From assembly GCA_031308135.1 (NCBI GenBank), contig JAHLJT010000631.1, positions 174,117,282-174,181,281 of the forward strand: DNA of 64,000 nt, read 5' to 3'. The stretch is from Acheta domesticus. Lineage: Eukaryota; Arthropoda; Insecta; Orthoptera; Gryllidae. The translations under genes were made by a program, and so were the position numbers. This document shows, piece after piece, positions 1-12,627 of the stretch. Numbering within the stretch: position 1 is the stretch's first letter; the number at the start of each line of letters is the position of its first letter. The notes below the pieces were generated by a model that was not told the DNA's origin, searched no databases, and worked only from the letters and a program-made list of their open reading frames with translations.

Positions 1-302
1 TAAATGTAAGAAAGGGGTAGGATAGCACAAGGAATGGGAAAAGGAAACATTGCGTGCTGTTCGTGTTCCATTCGTTTGGGTACTCTTTCACTCGCCTGGT
101 ATTGATCGAACAAGAAGAACAGAAAACTACTGATCAGAGTAGCCGGCCGCTAAAACTCTCCTCCAGACAGCGGCAGAGCTCAACCTTGCTATACAGGTAG
201 TGTCGAAAATCCTTCCACCGTAGGGACTGGAACCTGGGACCTCCCGGTCAGGGGCCCTGCAGTGACATCTGTTGATGGCCTGAGCAACCTCTTTCGCATT
301 AC
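1..302 (-). mobile_element. tRNA-derived SINE, copy 1 (truncated by window start)
   Basis: On the minus strand this segment begins with a tRNA-like head. A decayed B box (GGTTCCAGTCC) is the complement of 224-234, and an A-box-like stretch is the complement of about 277-287. The body that follows matches the copies at 28838-29393, 55925-56495 and 57372-57944, including the shared stretch around GCCGGCCGCTA. The 3' part lies outside the window. Assignment as a SINE rests on the A and B boxes plus multiple dispersed copies. Confidence 0.7.
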
Positions 303-3300
303 GGAAAAAAGGAATGGGGTATCACGAGTCTGAATTGAACTACATTTTGATTTTGTACGGCGTAATACATCTCCAATTAACTAGTACGTCTATTATGTAA
401 ATTCAATTGTAACTGTGTCCTGCTTCTCCAAACACGAGTCAGTGAAGGAGGAAGACATACTCTCTGTCAAGGACAATTTCCGCGCATTTTTCGCGCAACA
501 GCTATTTAAATTAAATAGCATTCCAAAATTCTAACAAAAATATAAAAAGTATTAGGAAATGGTGTTGAATGTATGATATTATCTTTTCTGGAAATGGAAA
601 TATCAGGCGTAGTTTTATCATAGTACTTTGATTTTCTTTGGACGCATTGCGGCCAATCTTTAATGTATTCTGTGGCGGATGCGGGCAATAATAAAAATTA
701 AAGTATTATCTGAAAACTACGTTTGATATTTCCATTTTTAGCAAAAAATGTTATGTTAAAAAAATGTTATGTTTTAAATCAGTAAAAACAATAGCAGTCT
801 TTTTATTATTGGCTTCTGATGAGGGGAGGGTGAAGACTCCTCATCTACAAACGATGCGCCGTTGTATATTTTCTATATTATATCCAATTTAAGTTTCTGC
901 ATTGGGAAGGAATTCAAACACTTATATTGTTCAATTAACGACGATTGCCTTGAAATCCACAGTCAGAGAGCTTACTGGAGAGACTGAAAGACGAGTCTTT
1001 GCTTCAGCTTGGCGAATAAAAGGAGAGTTCGTTGTAGAATTGTTTGCTGAATATCGCTCGTATTTATTTCGTGCAATGCCACGAAATCAGTGATTTCCAT
1101 CCAATACCGCTTTTCTAAGAAACGAGGGAGACTTATTCGTTATTGGTGCTCTCAGACTTTTGAAACTGTTGCCGGCTTGTTAAAGGCAGAATAAGTAGTT
1201 CGAAACTTTTAACATATTCTAATTAGCCTCTCTCCTCGACAAATAATTAATGAAGAAATGTAGAAAGTTATATTTAGTGATGTAAGTTAATTCACATCTG
1301 TAATTTAATTAATATTAAACATTATCTCTTAATGTTATAAAAATGTATTAACATTCACTTAATTATTAAATTAAAAATAAATATTTATTTGAAATACTTG
1401 CTTAATACTATCTGTGTAAATAATCAGCACACCCACGAACTTATTAACAAATTACCATAAGTAATTCCTATGAACATTCTCTGCTGAACAGTACGTCATT
1501 GATACTATATTAAAAAGCATAAATTTCCTTCTTTTCGCCTTGCCAATAATTTCTTAAAATATAATTGTCTATAAACAGATTAATTTAATAAAAAATAATT
1601 TTACGAACAACAGACTGCTATATTCATTAATATTCTTGTAATTTATAAAACAAAGAATTTTGATGAGTCCCAGTTTCATGTGCTTGTAGTTCCAGCAATT
1701 TGACATTTGATGGAAAAAGAAATGCTTTTTTTACAAAAACACGATTAATTCAATAGAGAATATTCTTAGTTATTATAAAACTATAATACTTTGTAGTACG
1801 TAAGTTATTAATCAATAATGCAATTTAATTAACAAACTATTGAAACTGCTGATCAGAACAGAGTTAATCTTGAAGCGGACTGAGCGGCCACGCTGTGGAC
1901 CTCGAAATGAGAATCCCTCCACAAATTCCACAAAAAAAGAACTGAGACACACAAACAGAACGAAAGGAAAGAAAAAGTAATGGGAAAGGCAATCAAATGC
2001 CGCACATAATTTCCCAAACACATTAGCAAGAAAAGCTACGCGAAACAGCGGCCCACAAAAGTACCGTACATCAAGTACGCCCTGGAGTTCAGTGCTCGAT
2101 GCGACTCGATGTTCTCGTAAACAGTAACCTTTGATAGAAGCAGTTATCCTGATGGAAATTTTCCTTCTTATGTGCGCTAATGGGTAGGACCTGCCATTCC
2201 AGACATCAGCAATTGAATTGTTTTGTACAGTGTTTGTCGCACTTGACAGAATTCAGCAACACGAGCTTGCTCGCGCGAGTGACATTTGACCTTACATTTA
2301 GACGTTCATGGAGACCGGAGTTACAAATTCATTGATTTTTTTGGATCACGTATTGTCATTTTATCGTTGCTTGCTCACGAAAAAGAGAAACGTCGCCAAA
2401 ACGGTCCTTTAACATTGCATTGGCAGCTCTCACTCCACATACCGTTTCCTTTCCTGGGACAGCGAGATTGACTCATTATCACCGACGAGATTGGAGAGAG
2501 ACTGAGCGCTGATTTGGTCGCTCGATGACTTATTCCTGAAAAGTTAGCTATCATTATTTCCTCAGCCAGCGTGACCGACTTGCCGATGGCTGCAATCTAT
2601 TGCTTCTTAATAGTTGGAGGAGCGAAAACCAGCATAACGGTAGTTGATACTTCGAATATTTATTCCGAATTAATCCGACGGAATTAAATGCACTAAAACA
2701 GGAAGATGATTTCACGTTTTTGGGGTACACCAAGTACACCATAAAAATTGTACATTTTGTCAGAATGTCACACCTAATTGGCAAAGATGGACATGCATCT
2801 CTACAAATTTAACAAAACAAGATCCAAACATGAAAAATAGGCGAAACGTGAACGACAGTAGAAAAAATGCTTCAAAAAAGGTACCTGAAATAATAACATT
2901 TCTTTCAAAACCAAACGACAGCAAGTGCTCGAAGATCCAGGCAATGATCCGAACTTCCTTTAAGAAAAAGTTTGGTTTCTTGAAGGGATATGTTAGTGTA
3001 CTCATTTGTGTTCATCCATATTCGAGTAACTGTATGGATTCATGATCTGGAACTACAGGTCGGCATTTTACACTTATATTCGAAAAACTAGAGATTGATA
3101 ATCACAAGTTATACACAATTTTTAATGTAAATGTATCAGACATCTTTCTAGCAATGAAGACAATGTTGACTATTATTTGTTGTCACATTCTCCACAATGT
3201 AAAAGCATCGCCAACAATAACCTTGCCGGTTCTCATAAACGAGCATATCTGCACGTGCGTAATTTACATCATACACTTACACAATGTAGATTATTTGATT

Positions 3301-3943
3301 TAAATCTTGTTTCTTGTGATTTTATGGATATAAAAATATAATGTTAAACAGTAGTGCTATGGCTTACATTTTACTACTGAGCCACAATTTACACCAATAA
3401 GTACTAAATAATTTTATTTAAAAAAGTATAAGATTTTCAAAATTTTTTCTTAACAAATACTTACTTATCGTACTTCCCACATGTTCGGAAATTCTACGTT
3501 AAAAATTACATTTAAATGTTTTCCCTTTTCTAAACAGATAACTGGACTAAATAATGGAAGAGTAAATTATGTTATATAGGCTCTCACAATAATACAAGGC
3601 TAGGGCCTCCACAAGGGTTAATTCGGCTGCAGCTGACGCTACAGATAATGAAATCCAGTATATTATCCAGTATATTTGTCAAAAGGTAAGTAAAAAGCGC
3701 TTTTCAATTTTAACAGCCCATTGGATTGTAAAAGAAGAACAAAAGTTGGAGTGACACTGAAAGATACATGAATATACACTTCTTTTATAATTCACTAAGC
3801 AGACATAAAAGTGCAGTGCAGGCAGCAGTCTTTTGCAAATAATTTCCTCAGGATTTTTCATATATCTTTACCTCCAAAGAGTGAGGACGTTGGCTCTGTT
3901 TGTAACAACTGACGGCGATGTACCGAAAAGAGATCCTTGTAAG
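303..3943. other. AT-rich non-coding DNA, no gene recognised
   Basis: Open frames here are short, have no recognisable domains and start and stop at random. A slightly GC-richer patch at about 2040-2290 shows no coding signal either. I see no RNA gene or tandem array. Confidence 0.6.
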
Positions 3944-4580
3944 TAGGGGGCGGATGTTAATGAAATGTCATTTTTTTCTTTTCACTTTAGAAAAACGCCG
4001 TTCAGTATAGAAATTAATTTCATGTTATGACAAAAGAAAATGACCCATTTTTATACATTTTTTGCATTGTTCGTAGCTTTCGACCAATTAGTCATTTTTG
4101 TCCTGTTGCCATCATTTTTAATGCTTTTTTGCTGATTTCATCGATTTTAATATCATATGATGGAACTTGTTTCAAATAATATTTACGAGATGCAATAAAT
4201 GTTCTCCACAGATTTCCTGAGTATCTGTATCTGGTAAGCTATTTAATTTCTTTGCTTAGAAGTTGTAATGTCAGCCATTGTGAGTATGTGATCTAAGGTT
4301 CCTATGACGTCCGGCAGCCGATTTTGGGATAACTAAAAACAGATATTTTCTGTTTAAAAAGAGTTCAAAGCAAAAGTTTGAAAGCCGTGTTCACTTGAAC
4401 GAATAGAAGCAGCCTCGATTACTTCAGGAACGCCTTCAACAGCTTGAGTAGTTTATCCGAACTGGTTTTGATCACATTTTTTACGTCATTTTTCTTTGCT
4501 TTTAGGGCATTTTCAAAACATTTCAAGGGCATTTTATTGATAATTTTTGGCGATGTTTTAGGTCATAAAAATCTGCCTCC
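3944..4580. mobile_element. Degenerate hAT-type MITE, copy 1
   Basis: The left end reads TAGGGGGCGGATGTTAATGA. The right end, read on the minus strand, is GGAGGCAGATTTTTATGACC. These form an imperfect terminal inverted repeat. Length (about 637 bp) and terminal sequence match the better-preserved element at 37189-37816, and both carry internal runs of CATTTTT/GCATATTT-like motifs. No 8-bp target duplication survives and there is no coding capacity. Treating it as an old non-autonomous hAT is inference from the second copy. Confidence 0.5.
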
Positions 4581-5979
4581 TTTTAATTTACCAAGAGCTT
4601 CCTTTTCAATCACCATTTTTTGTAATAATCAATGGAATTTTGTACGATATTTGGTAGTCATCAAAGTAGGAGTGTGCACTACAGAATACATTACATGGAG
4701 CAACGCAGCTCCATTTTCAATGCCCTATGAAGATCTGTTGATGAGTGATTAGCGATCCGCGCGATGACAAAGAAACACTACGCCTCCTTACCATTCGTAA
4801 TACAACCTCATTCTGCCTAATCTGCCCAAAAAGTGAATGCTTTTATATATTTTAATTTTCTTATGCATGTAATTAAAATAGCAACATGTGACACAGAAGT
4901 TTTGAACATTCTTGAGGAAAGAAATGAATAAAATATTATAGAATTGTCCATTGTAAGTGAATAGTAGTATCATGAGGAAGAACAAGAATTTCTTTACTTT
5001 TTATGAAAAATCTAAAGGGGTAAGTCACTTAAGTAGAATATAAGGGTATCTAGAAAGTAATCATATTTCTGTTGTGATCTGAAACTACTTTTAATGTTTC
5101 TTTTCTAGGTCTTTTAGAAAATTAAAAAAAAATAATATCGTGGGGTTATTTCCTTTATTATTACTGCATTTAATTGCAGAACTATGTGCCCCGTATGACA
5201 CACGCATTGTTTTTAATATGTAAGCTAAAACAATATAAGAATTTATTTAGTATATATCAAATATGTCCCATTACATGTCAAATAAAAGAGTCAAACGTCG
5301 ATTCTATGTAATTTTACGTCTCATTCAATGATTTGAATATAAAAGATCTAGCTCAAGGAACAACACAAATTGCTTTTCAAGATTTTAACCAGCAATTAAT
5401 AAACGTTACCTCACAAATCAATCCGTCAGTAGCCACTATCTGTTTTACAAATTAATCAGTAGCCACTATCTGTTTTACGTTGACTCCACCAGGATCGCTA
5501 ACTGTATGCGCGCGCATCCCTAACTAGGCAAAAAACGAGCTGAGCTGTTCTATTGTATTGTACGTATACTTTGGTGTGCACTTGACTTACCATCCTTCTG
5601 ACGTTATCGCCATACTGAAGTAAATCTTCAGTGTGAAAATGAATCTTTTCTCTTTTTAACAATGTTTCAAAAGTATTTTAATGGGTAAAATAATTGTTAA
5701 TAGCAATAATATTAACAAAAATAAATATTTGTTTGATTTTAAATTCATTACAAGATACATCTGTTTAATAATGAGCAGTTTTTTGCATCAATCCCAATGA
5801 ACATAATTTCCTAATTTCTACTACATCAATCTGTTTTTTTGTGAATAAGATAACATGGTATTTCAAAGAGATTCAGGGCTATTTATGTCAATAAGACAGA
5901 CAGCCGGGTACAATGCAATGTCTTACGCATTGCTGCATTCTTTGACTTTCCTTTCTTTTCTGACACGAAGAAACAGCGT
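4581..5979. other. AT-rich non-coding DNA
   Basis: No gene seen. A short local duplication lies at 5427-5478, where a 22-bp string beginning CAGTAGCCACTATC occurs twice at a 30-bp offset. Confidence 0.55.
5427..5478. repeat. Short tandem duplication, 30-bp unit, two copies
   Basis: The string beginning CAGTAGCCACTATCTG starts at 5427 and again at 5457. It looks like a simple replication-slippage duplication. Confidence 0.7.
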
Positions 5980-6219
5980 GGCTGGGAGTATCCGAGGGCG
6001 GCGAACTGTCAGGGCCTTGGGCCGGGGAACGGGCGGTTGACATTTCACGCGCAGCTACACTGCGTGAGTGGCAGCAAGGGGTGGAAAAGGAGGCAAAAAG
6101 CGATGGACCAGCAGGCAACGAGGAAGCCGGAGCTGCGTAAGCATTTACAGAAAGAGATCAATAACGGTAAAGAAGGGAGGGAAATCGTGCTTTATGGCGG
6201 CAGAAGAGCGATGTGGTGA

Positions 6220-7194
6220 ATAAGCTCGGGGTGCAAGAGGAGTCAGCAGCGGTGACGGCAACGGCGGAGGGCACTGGGGAGTGAATGAGGGAGTGAGTTG
6301 AAATAACCGTTCGGAACGAGGCGAGAAATGGCCAGGCGTGGAGGTGGGAATGGCCAGGCGGAAGGGAGAGGGCAGCGGACCTGGGTGGGAGGAGAGGTTG
6401 GCGCGGCGATGGGCGTGCACGTGGGGGTTGCGGGAAGAGAGAAAAAAGAGAGGTATAGAGATAGATAAAGCCGTGGGAGGATGAGCGCATGGAAAGACGA
6501 GGAGGGAGAGTGGTAGCGGTGGGAACTGTGGTTGCGCTCGCTTTAGAGATGAGGGTAGCGGGAGGATCTGAGGGTGGTGCGGCGCAGATGGGAAAGAGAG
6601 CGGGTGTGCGAGTGGCAGCGGGGAGAGAGACGGAGCAATGGGAACAGTGGAGACGGTGGTTGCGCGCACTTGGGGCATTGACCGCAGCGGGAGTGGAGGG
6701 GCAGACGGGGAGAGGGGAACATTTGGAGCAATGGGATCGGCGGTGACGCGCGCTTGAGGGTTGGTGCAGCGAGAGGGGGGGGTAGGGAGGCGCGGCTCTG
6801 GAAGCATTGGGATCGGAAGTGTGAGTGGCAGCAGGGTGCATAGACTGGACAGAGGGAGAGTGGGAGCGGTGTAAGCGAGCGCGTTGTGTCGGTGGCAGCA
6901 GGGGTGTGAGGCCGGCCTGGCGGTGAGTGCTCGTGGGGTGTTGAGAGCCGCGAGGGAGGTGGGGTGGAGAGCAGTGGTTACGGTGGGAGCAGTGGGTGCG
7001 GTGGGAGTGCGCGCGTTGTGTTGAAGACAGAAGGAGAGTGAGGGCGGCCGGGAGGCGGGCGTTCGCGTGGGGCGTTGAGAGCCGGCGGGGACGACGTAGC
7101 GGAGGGATAGTGGGAGCAGTGGCTGCGGTGGGAGCAATGGGAGCGTCCACATTGTGGCCGAGCTAGCCGGGCGGTGAGGGCGATTGAGCGCCAG
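6220..7194 (+). repeat. G-rich degenerate minisatellite block
   Basis: The plus strand is strongly G-rich and C-poor. Phrases such as GTGGGAGCGGTG, GGGAGCAGTGGG and GTGCGCGCGTTGTG recur at irregular intervals of several tens of bases. The bias makes the minus strand stop-poor, so it yields Pro/Ser/Arg/Thr-rich open frames. I read these as composition artefacts because all minus frames stay open and none shows a domain. The block abuts the regular 53-bp array at 7195. Confidence 0.6.
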
Positions 7195-7965
7195 GCGTCC
7201 ACATGGGGCGTCGAGGGGAGCGTGGATGAGAGGGGGCGGGGTGCCGGGCGTGCTCGTGGGGCGTCGAGGGCGTCGTGGATGAGAGGGGGTGGGGCGGCAG
7301 GCGTGCGCGTGGGACGTCGATGGGGCGTAGATGAGAGGGGGCGGCGTGCGTGCGCGTGAGGGCGTGCTTGCGACAGATGGGGCGTGGATGAGGTACGAGG
7401 CGTCGGGCGTGCGCTTGGGACGTCGATGGGGCGTAGATGAGAGGGGGGCAGCGTGCGTGCGCGTGAGGGCGTGCATGCGACCGATGGAGCATGGATGAGG
7501 TACGATGCGTCAACCGTGCGCGTGGTACGTCGAGGGGGCGTATATGAGAGGGGGTGGTGTGCGTGCGCGTGAGGGCGTGCGTGCGACCGATGGGGCGTGG
7601 ATGAGGTACGAGGCGTCAGGCGTGCGCGTGGGGCGTAGAGCAGAGCGTGGATGAGAGGGGGCGTGGTGGCGGGCGGGCGCGTGGGGAACCGAGGGCGGTG
7701 TGCATGAGAGGGGGCGGGGTGTTGGGCGCGTGCGCGGAACGTTGAGGGCGGCGTGGATGAGAGGGGGAGTGGCGGCGTGCGTGCGCGTGGGGCGCCGAGG
7801 AGAGCGTGGATGAGAGGGGTTGTGGTGGCGGGCGTGCGCGTGGGGCGTGGAGGAGAGCGTGGATGAGAGGGGGCGTGGTGGCGGGTGTGCGCGTGGGGAA
7901 CCGAGGACGGCGTGGATGGGAGGGGGCGGGGCGGCGGGCGTGCGCGTGCGGTCGAGGGCGATGGG
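7195..7965 (+). repeat. 53-bp G-rich minisatellite, about 14 units
   Basis: A landmark close to GTGGATGAGAGGGGGCG recurs at about 7222, 7275, 7327, 7384, 7432, 7491, 7541, 7597, 7647, 7701, 7753, 7806, 7859 and 7912. Spacing is 48-59 bp, settling at 52-53 bp in the right-hand half. Units also share a GGGCGTGCGCGTGGGGCGTC-like segment. The right-hand units are the most regular, consistent with more recent expansion there. Runs of four to six G make quadruplex formation on the plus strand plausible (inference). Confidence 0.8.
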
Positions 7966-8160
7966 GGCAGCGGGGCGGCGCCGCGTGACGGCTCCCAGCT
8001 GCGCCTTCGCCGTCGCGCGCGCTGCGCCGCGTCTTTGTTTCGTGGCAGGTTTACGGCCTCATTTCCTCGGGCGGAATTTCTCTTTGGCGACTGATATTTT
8101 CGTTCGCAGCTGGGAGATCTGCGGCTGCCGGAAAAGCCCGCGCTCACGATGAAGCGCAGC
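7966..8160. promoter_or_regulatory. CpG-rich tail of the G-rich block
   Basis: The sequence becomes balanced and CpG-rich (for example GCCGTCGCGCGCGCTGCGCC) before returning to AT-rich DNA. It could be a promoter CpG island, but I see no TATA box, initiator or linked exon that would establish this. Confidence 0.25.
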
Positions 8161-9323
8161 GGAGCTCACACTCTGCGCCACTTCATTTCTTCTTTTGTCC
8201 CTTCATGCATAATTCACCCACCGGAGGATGCTCACGGGAACCGAATTAATGCGTAAATGAACTCGGTTATCCCCAGTTGATTCGATTATTTTGCGAAAGG
8301 GGAACCATCCAATAGTGTGGTTAATGAAGCGCCTAATATGGTTGGAATTATATCAAATTATGAAGGATAGGCAAATTACAGTATAAGGAAAGGAGTGGTA
8401 TGGAAACACTTCACAAGATGGAGAGCGTTACAGGAAGCAACATTGCAAACAAATTAGTATCTGCGGAATAATAAATACAAAGCAAAACATACAAATTACC
8501 CCTGTTGTGGTACTATGAAAGCATTTTAGTCTCAAAAATTTCCACCCCATATTTTTATCAGAGATAATTTAATTCTGTGTAGAAAATAACAACAAACATT
8601 TTCGTCAACATGATTCATTCAACAAAATTTCGCACCCATCCAATAGAAACTATTCGCATCAAGAAACGAACTACATGTTTCATTTTATAGTACTGCCGTG
8701 CTGGGGAAATTGCTAATTCTCATTAACTAATCTAAAAAGTGTGAGATCAAGGAAACGTGCGCAGATAGAGAGAGATATTTTACACAATTTCTCATGTCAT
8801 GTAATCTTGTAACATGATTGGTTACGCGTTCGATATAATTGATATTGGTTTCGCGCAATGACAATGGCCAACTAACTTAAAATATGAACTGGGAAGGATG
8901 TAAACGAAATAATCTCTAGAATTTTAAAATCATGAAATTGTTACTTTTTCACAGTGAAAGACTTGGTTGTGTAAAATTAATGAGCATATAGTTTTGCGAA
9001 TATATAAATATTAATACCCCACCATTATTCTCGTAACTTACTTATTGCCCCAAAAGACATAAACGTGTAAAAAAATGTGATTCATCACATTTCTGCATTA
9101 GTCTCCCAGGGTAACTTTTCTAGATTTGGTCGAAAACCTATTATAATCTTGAAAGATTATCAAATAACCCGATGTGTATGTTCTACTTGTTCTATGTGGT
9201 AACAATATGTTCAAATTCGATTAGTCCAACTTAAAATTAGTGTTTTAATTCACAAGATCCAAACATTTCTATAATACACATGTATATATGATCAATCTAG
9301 TGTTGCTTCAAAATTGCACACGC
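8161..9323. other. AT-rich non-coding DNA
   Basis: No open frame of interest, no repeat array and no RNA gene were seen. Confidence 0.55.
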
Positions 9324-9613
9324 TTTTTACATTCCCGTACGGAGTGATATACGTAGTATAGGGAAAGTTATGTAATGCTCCGCGAAAAAATGGCCAATTT
9401 TCGGCGAAAAACAAAAAAGCCAAATGCCGGGCCGTGAAGACGAAAAAGAGGATAAACCCAGTTGCTAAATTAAGAAAAAAAATCCCCTAACGCGTGGTGT
9501 AGCCAGAAACCATGTTTTCTAGGTCCTTGATACCGAAAAACCAATTGAAAGGAAAACGTCCGCCTTTCCGTCTGTCCGTCTGTGAATACTGCTAGCGCTA
9601 AACCATACGTACG

Positions 9614-11318
9614 TGTTCAATCTCGCGAACAATTACAAGGAAACTCGCCAGCAGGGTGCAGCTTCAAATTGTCTTTCCCCCGCGCGGCCAACATTCTTCG
9701 GCTGCCCCACCTTCAAAGTTTCTCACGGCTCAAGCTAGGCGATGCAAAACATAAGAAATGAAACACAGATGTTCAGGCAACAAAACGACTCTCGTTGAGC
9801 CCTCTGGCCGCAAGCGCCGAACCGCCGCGTACTTACTGTAAGCCGGGGAAGGGGCGGCAGGCTCGGCCTCCCCCGGCGGACGCGCGGCCCTCAAGCCATT
9901 AGCCCTTTACCTGCTTTTCTCAGACTTCGGCGGCCAGACATATTTACAAACATTCCAGATATCGCTACGTGCCTCCCGCCCCAATACAGGCGTTAATATT
10001 CTCCGACTACGAGCGCATCTGCTAGGCAGCCGCGCCCGCGCCCGCGACCGCGACCGCGCCCGCCTCACCGCCCCTTACTCTCAACCAGCATCGCGGTTCC
10101 CGTGAGAAAATACCAAACCTTGCTAATGAGATGCAGCCATCGCGGGCACAGCCAGTGCCATCACAAGTCACGTGACACACTTCAAAACATAACAACGAAT
10201 AGCGAGCATCTCTTGTGGCACAGTACGTCTCACTGTACATCATAGGCTAGCTGCAATTGTCACGTGACTCTCCCCCCTCTGCTTTTGGAAACATACGCTT
10301 CAATAAATACGGCAACTTCGCTCCCACGCGCCACTACCATGTCAAACTCTTCAGTCAATCTTACTCTTATGTCAAACTATCAGTCAATTTCGCTGCTACT
10401 ACGCAGGCACTTCAATGTTATTTCTTCAATGTCATTTCTACTATGTGAAACTACCATGTCAAACTCTGTCACTGTTATGTCGAACTATCAGTCAAACTCT
10501 GCTATGTCAAACTTCTGAGTCATTTCTACTCTGCTGCTACTACGCAGGCACTTCTAAGTCAAACTACTATACTGCTGCTACAATTACTGCTCTGTTCACT
10601 ACTATGTGAAACTACGCAGTCACACTTCTACGTCAAAACTCTACTACTGCGCAGTCACTCTTCAGTCAATCTCACTGCTACTATTACGCAGTCACTCTTC
10701 AGTCAATCTCACTGCTACTATTACGCAGTCACTCTTCAGTCAATCTCACTGCTACTATTACGCAGTCACTCTTCAATCTCACTGCTACTTCTACGCAGTC
10801 ACTCTACGTCAAACTACTATTACTGCTGCTACAACTACTACTCTACTCGTCGGACAGCCTGCGAACGAGTCAGCTGTCCTTGCTCTGCCTATCAAGGCTC
10901 CGGTAATCAATCGGCGCGGCCAGCAGGCCGCGATCAACAGTACGGGCCGCTCCAGCACGCGAGTACGCGCCCATGGTGACATCCAGCCTACCAGCCGAAA
11001 CATCCGCAGCCCATTTCTACGGACGGCACGCACACACTCAGCCGTCTGACCTGGGTTGGTGCTTGCTCTACTCTCATCAATCTGTAAGTGTAAACTTCAA
11101 GCAAGAAGAAACTTTAATCATAAACATTCATTGGTCCTCCGGCTTACTGTCTAACTACTTACTTGTTAAACTAATCAATATTTCAAGCATTAAATTTAAT
11201 TTATTCACAAGTGCATTGCCTTTCATTTGCCCCTAAGAAACAATCCCCTGAAACCTGATCTGAGCCTGTATGTAGTCGCTTCGCAGAACGGACCTCACAC
11301 CGCGCTGCATCCACTACA
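9614..11318. mobile_element. Solo LTR (1,705 bp) inserted in R1.6 copy A
   Basis: Comparison with the uninterrupted copy at 58366-59959 defines the insertion to the base. It starts TGTTCAATCTCG and ends CCACTACA, so it has TG...CA termini. It is flanked by the 5-bp direct repeat GTACG (9609-9613 and 11319-11323). TG...CA ends with a 5-bp duplication are the hallmark of LTR retrotransposons. No gag-pol frames are present, so this is most simply a solo LTR left by LTR-LTR recombination. A non-autonomous element is the alternative. The insert holds a GC-rich patch near 9780-10080, an AATAAA near 10302 and a 37-bp tandem array at 10651-10800. Orientation is not certain. Confidence 0.7.
10651..10800. 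repeat. 37-bp tandem repeat inside the solo LTR
   Basis: Units beginning GCAGTCACTCTTCAGTCAAT start at 10651, 10688, 10725 and 10762, exactly 37 bp apart, with a partial unit after them. Related fragments (CAGTCAATCTTACTCTTATG, CTGCTACTACGCAGGCACTT) are scattered upstream from about 10350, suggesting an older, decayed part of the same array. Confidence 0.85.
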
Positions 11319-12627
11319 GTACGATTTCTTCCAAAATGGATATTCCCCGGTCGATCTGATTCTAGTCGAAGCTTTGAGAATTTGAAAAAGATTTTTCAAA
11401 ATTTGGGGGTACTTTACATGAAGCTCCCCAGGGATTTTCAAAATTTTCTCAAAAACAACTCCAATTTCTTTAAATTTCTTGTATAAATAGAGTAAAATAC
11501 ACCTATTAACTTGGCATAGGTCCGATTTTCACGGTTAACTCTGAATTTTTCAAAAATTTTGAAAGTTTGAATTTTTTGCGGCGTCTTTCTCCAACTACAA
11601 AATTGAAGATTGAGATTTCTTCTTCAAATACATTTTTTTCTTCATATTGAGTTCTTTCATAAACGTCATGTAAATGTTTTTCAAAATTTTAATAGTTTTT
11701 GTGCAATATTGCCTGCAATATATGCAACATTAAAAAATTACAAAAACAAGATTTTCTCAAAAACGGCTCCAAATTTTTTCTTTAAACTTTTGGTAGGGAT
11801 AGTGGTAAATGTACTCTATCAGATAACATAAAAGCCATATTGCTCTGTAGGTAAGTTTTTTCAAAAATTACAAAAATGTAAATTTTATCACATGTTTCTC
11901 ACTTCGATAATATTAACATTAGCGGCGATATTTTCACATTATTGTATTTGCAAGTACATGTGCTTTAAATACAGTTAAATAAAGTTTCTCGAAAACAACC
12001 GTTTTCTGTGAACTGTAGCTCAAAATTTCGCATTTTCAGAAACGCTCAAACGCCATTTTCTCATAAATGGCTGCAAATTTTTTCTTCAAACTTTTGTAAC
12101 AGATAGTGCCAATTACACTCTTTAGTATAGCGTAAAGTTTATCTTGAGTATTTGACTTTGTTTTTTTTTCAAAAATTACATAATTGTAATTTTTTTAAAA
12201 AGATTTCTCACATCTTTAATATGCAAATTACCAGCAATTTGTAAACATTATTATATTTGTGAGTGTACGTGCTTCAAGTAACTTCAAATAAAGTATTTTG
12301 AAAACTTAAACATCTTCTGTGAAAATGAGCTTCAAATTTCGCATTTTTAGTAGCGCTAAAACGCCATTTTCTCTTAAACGGCACATAATTGTTGAAAGAA
12401 AACTACCATTTATGACTATGTTTTTGTGTTCTTAATATTCTAAAATTAATGTTTCCATACTACCAATAGGAAACCGAAAAATTAAGAAAATAACAGAAAA
12501 ATGTACTTTTGGCGGTGATATATGACAGCTGGCAAGAAAAAGTTAGTGGCAATTCCGAATAGCTAGCAAAGACCCTAGGAAATAGAAAACTAATACGGGA
12601 AAGTCTGTGCCATTCTGTAGCACCACT

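Larger units (their letters stand above)
9324..12627 (+). mobile_element. R1.6 interspersed repeat, copy A, interrupted by a solo LTR
   Basis: Two pieces, 9324-9613 and 11319-12627, together match the minus-strand copy at 58366-59959 almost end to end. The first carries TTTTTACATTCCCGTACGG and GGGAAAGTTATGTAATGCT; the second ends near CATTCTGTAGCACCACT. Joined, the pieces total about 1.6 kb, the same as copy B, so the middle is a later insertion. The body contains three to four degenerate modules of about 305 bp: a block like TCTCAAAAACGGCTCCAAAT starts near 11448, 11754, 12058 and 12369. There is no coding capacity, no clear terminal inverted repeat and no poly(A) tail. I cannot assign a transposon class. 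Confidence 0.75.

Noticed and set aside
6145..8147. Long minus-strand open frames (up to 443 codons) in the G-rich block
   Set aside because: All minus frames are open at once, the residues are Pro/Ser/Arg/Thr repeats set by the minisatellite, and no domain or splice logic is present.
10651..10800. CRISPR-like appearance of the 37-bp array (and of the 17-bp array at 57068-57325)
   Set aside because: Units are contiguous with no unique spacers, and the window is eukaryotic.
10606..11049. 147-codon open frame inside the solo LTR
   Set aside because: It is largely the 37-bp tandem repeat read in frame (Ser/Leu/Tyr-rich) and crosses the LTR interior with no domain.
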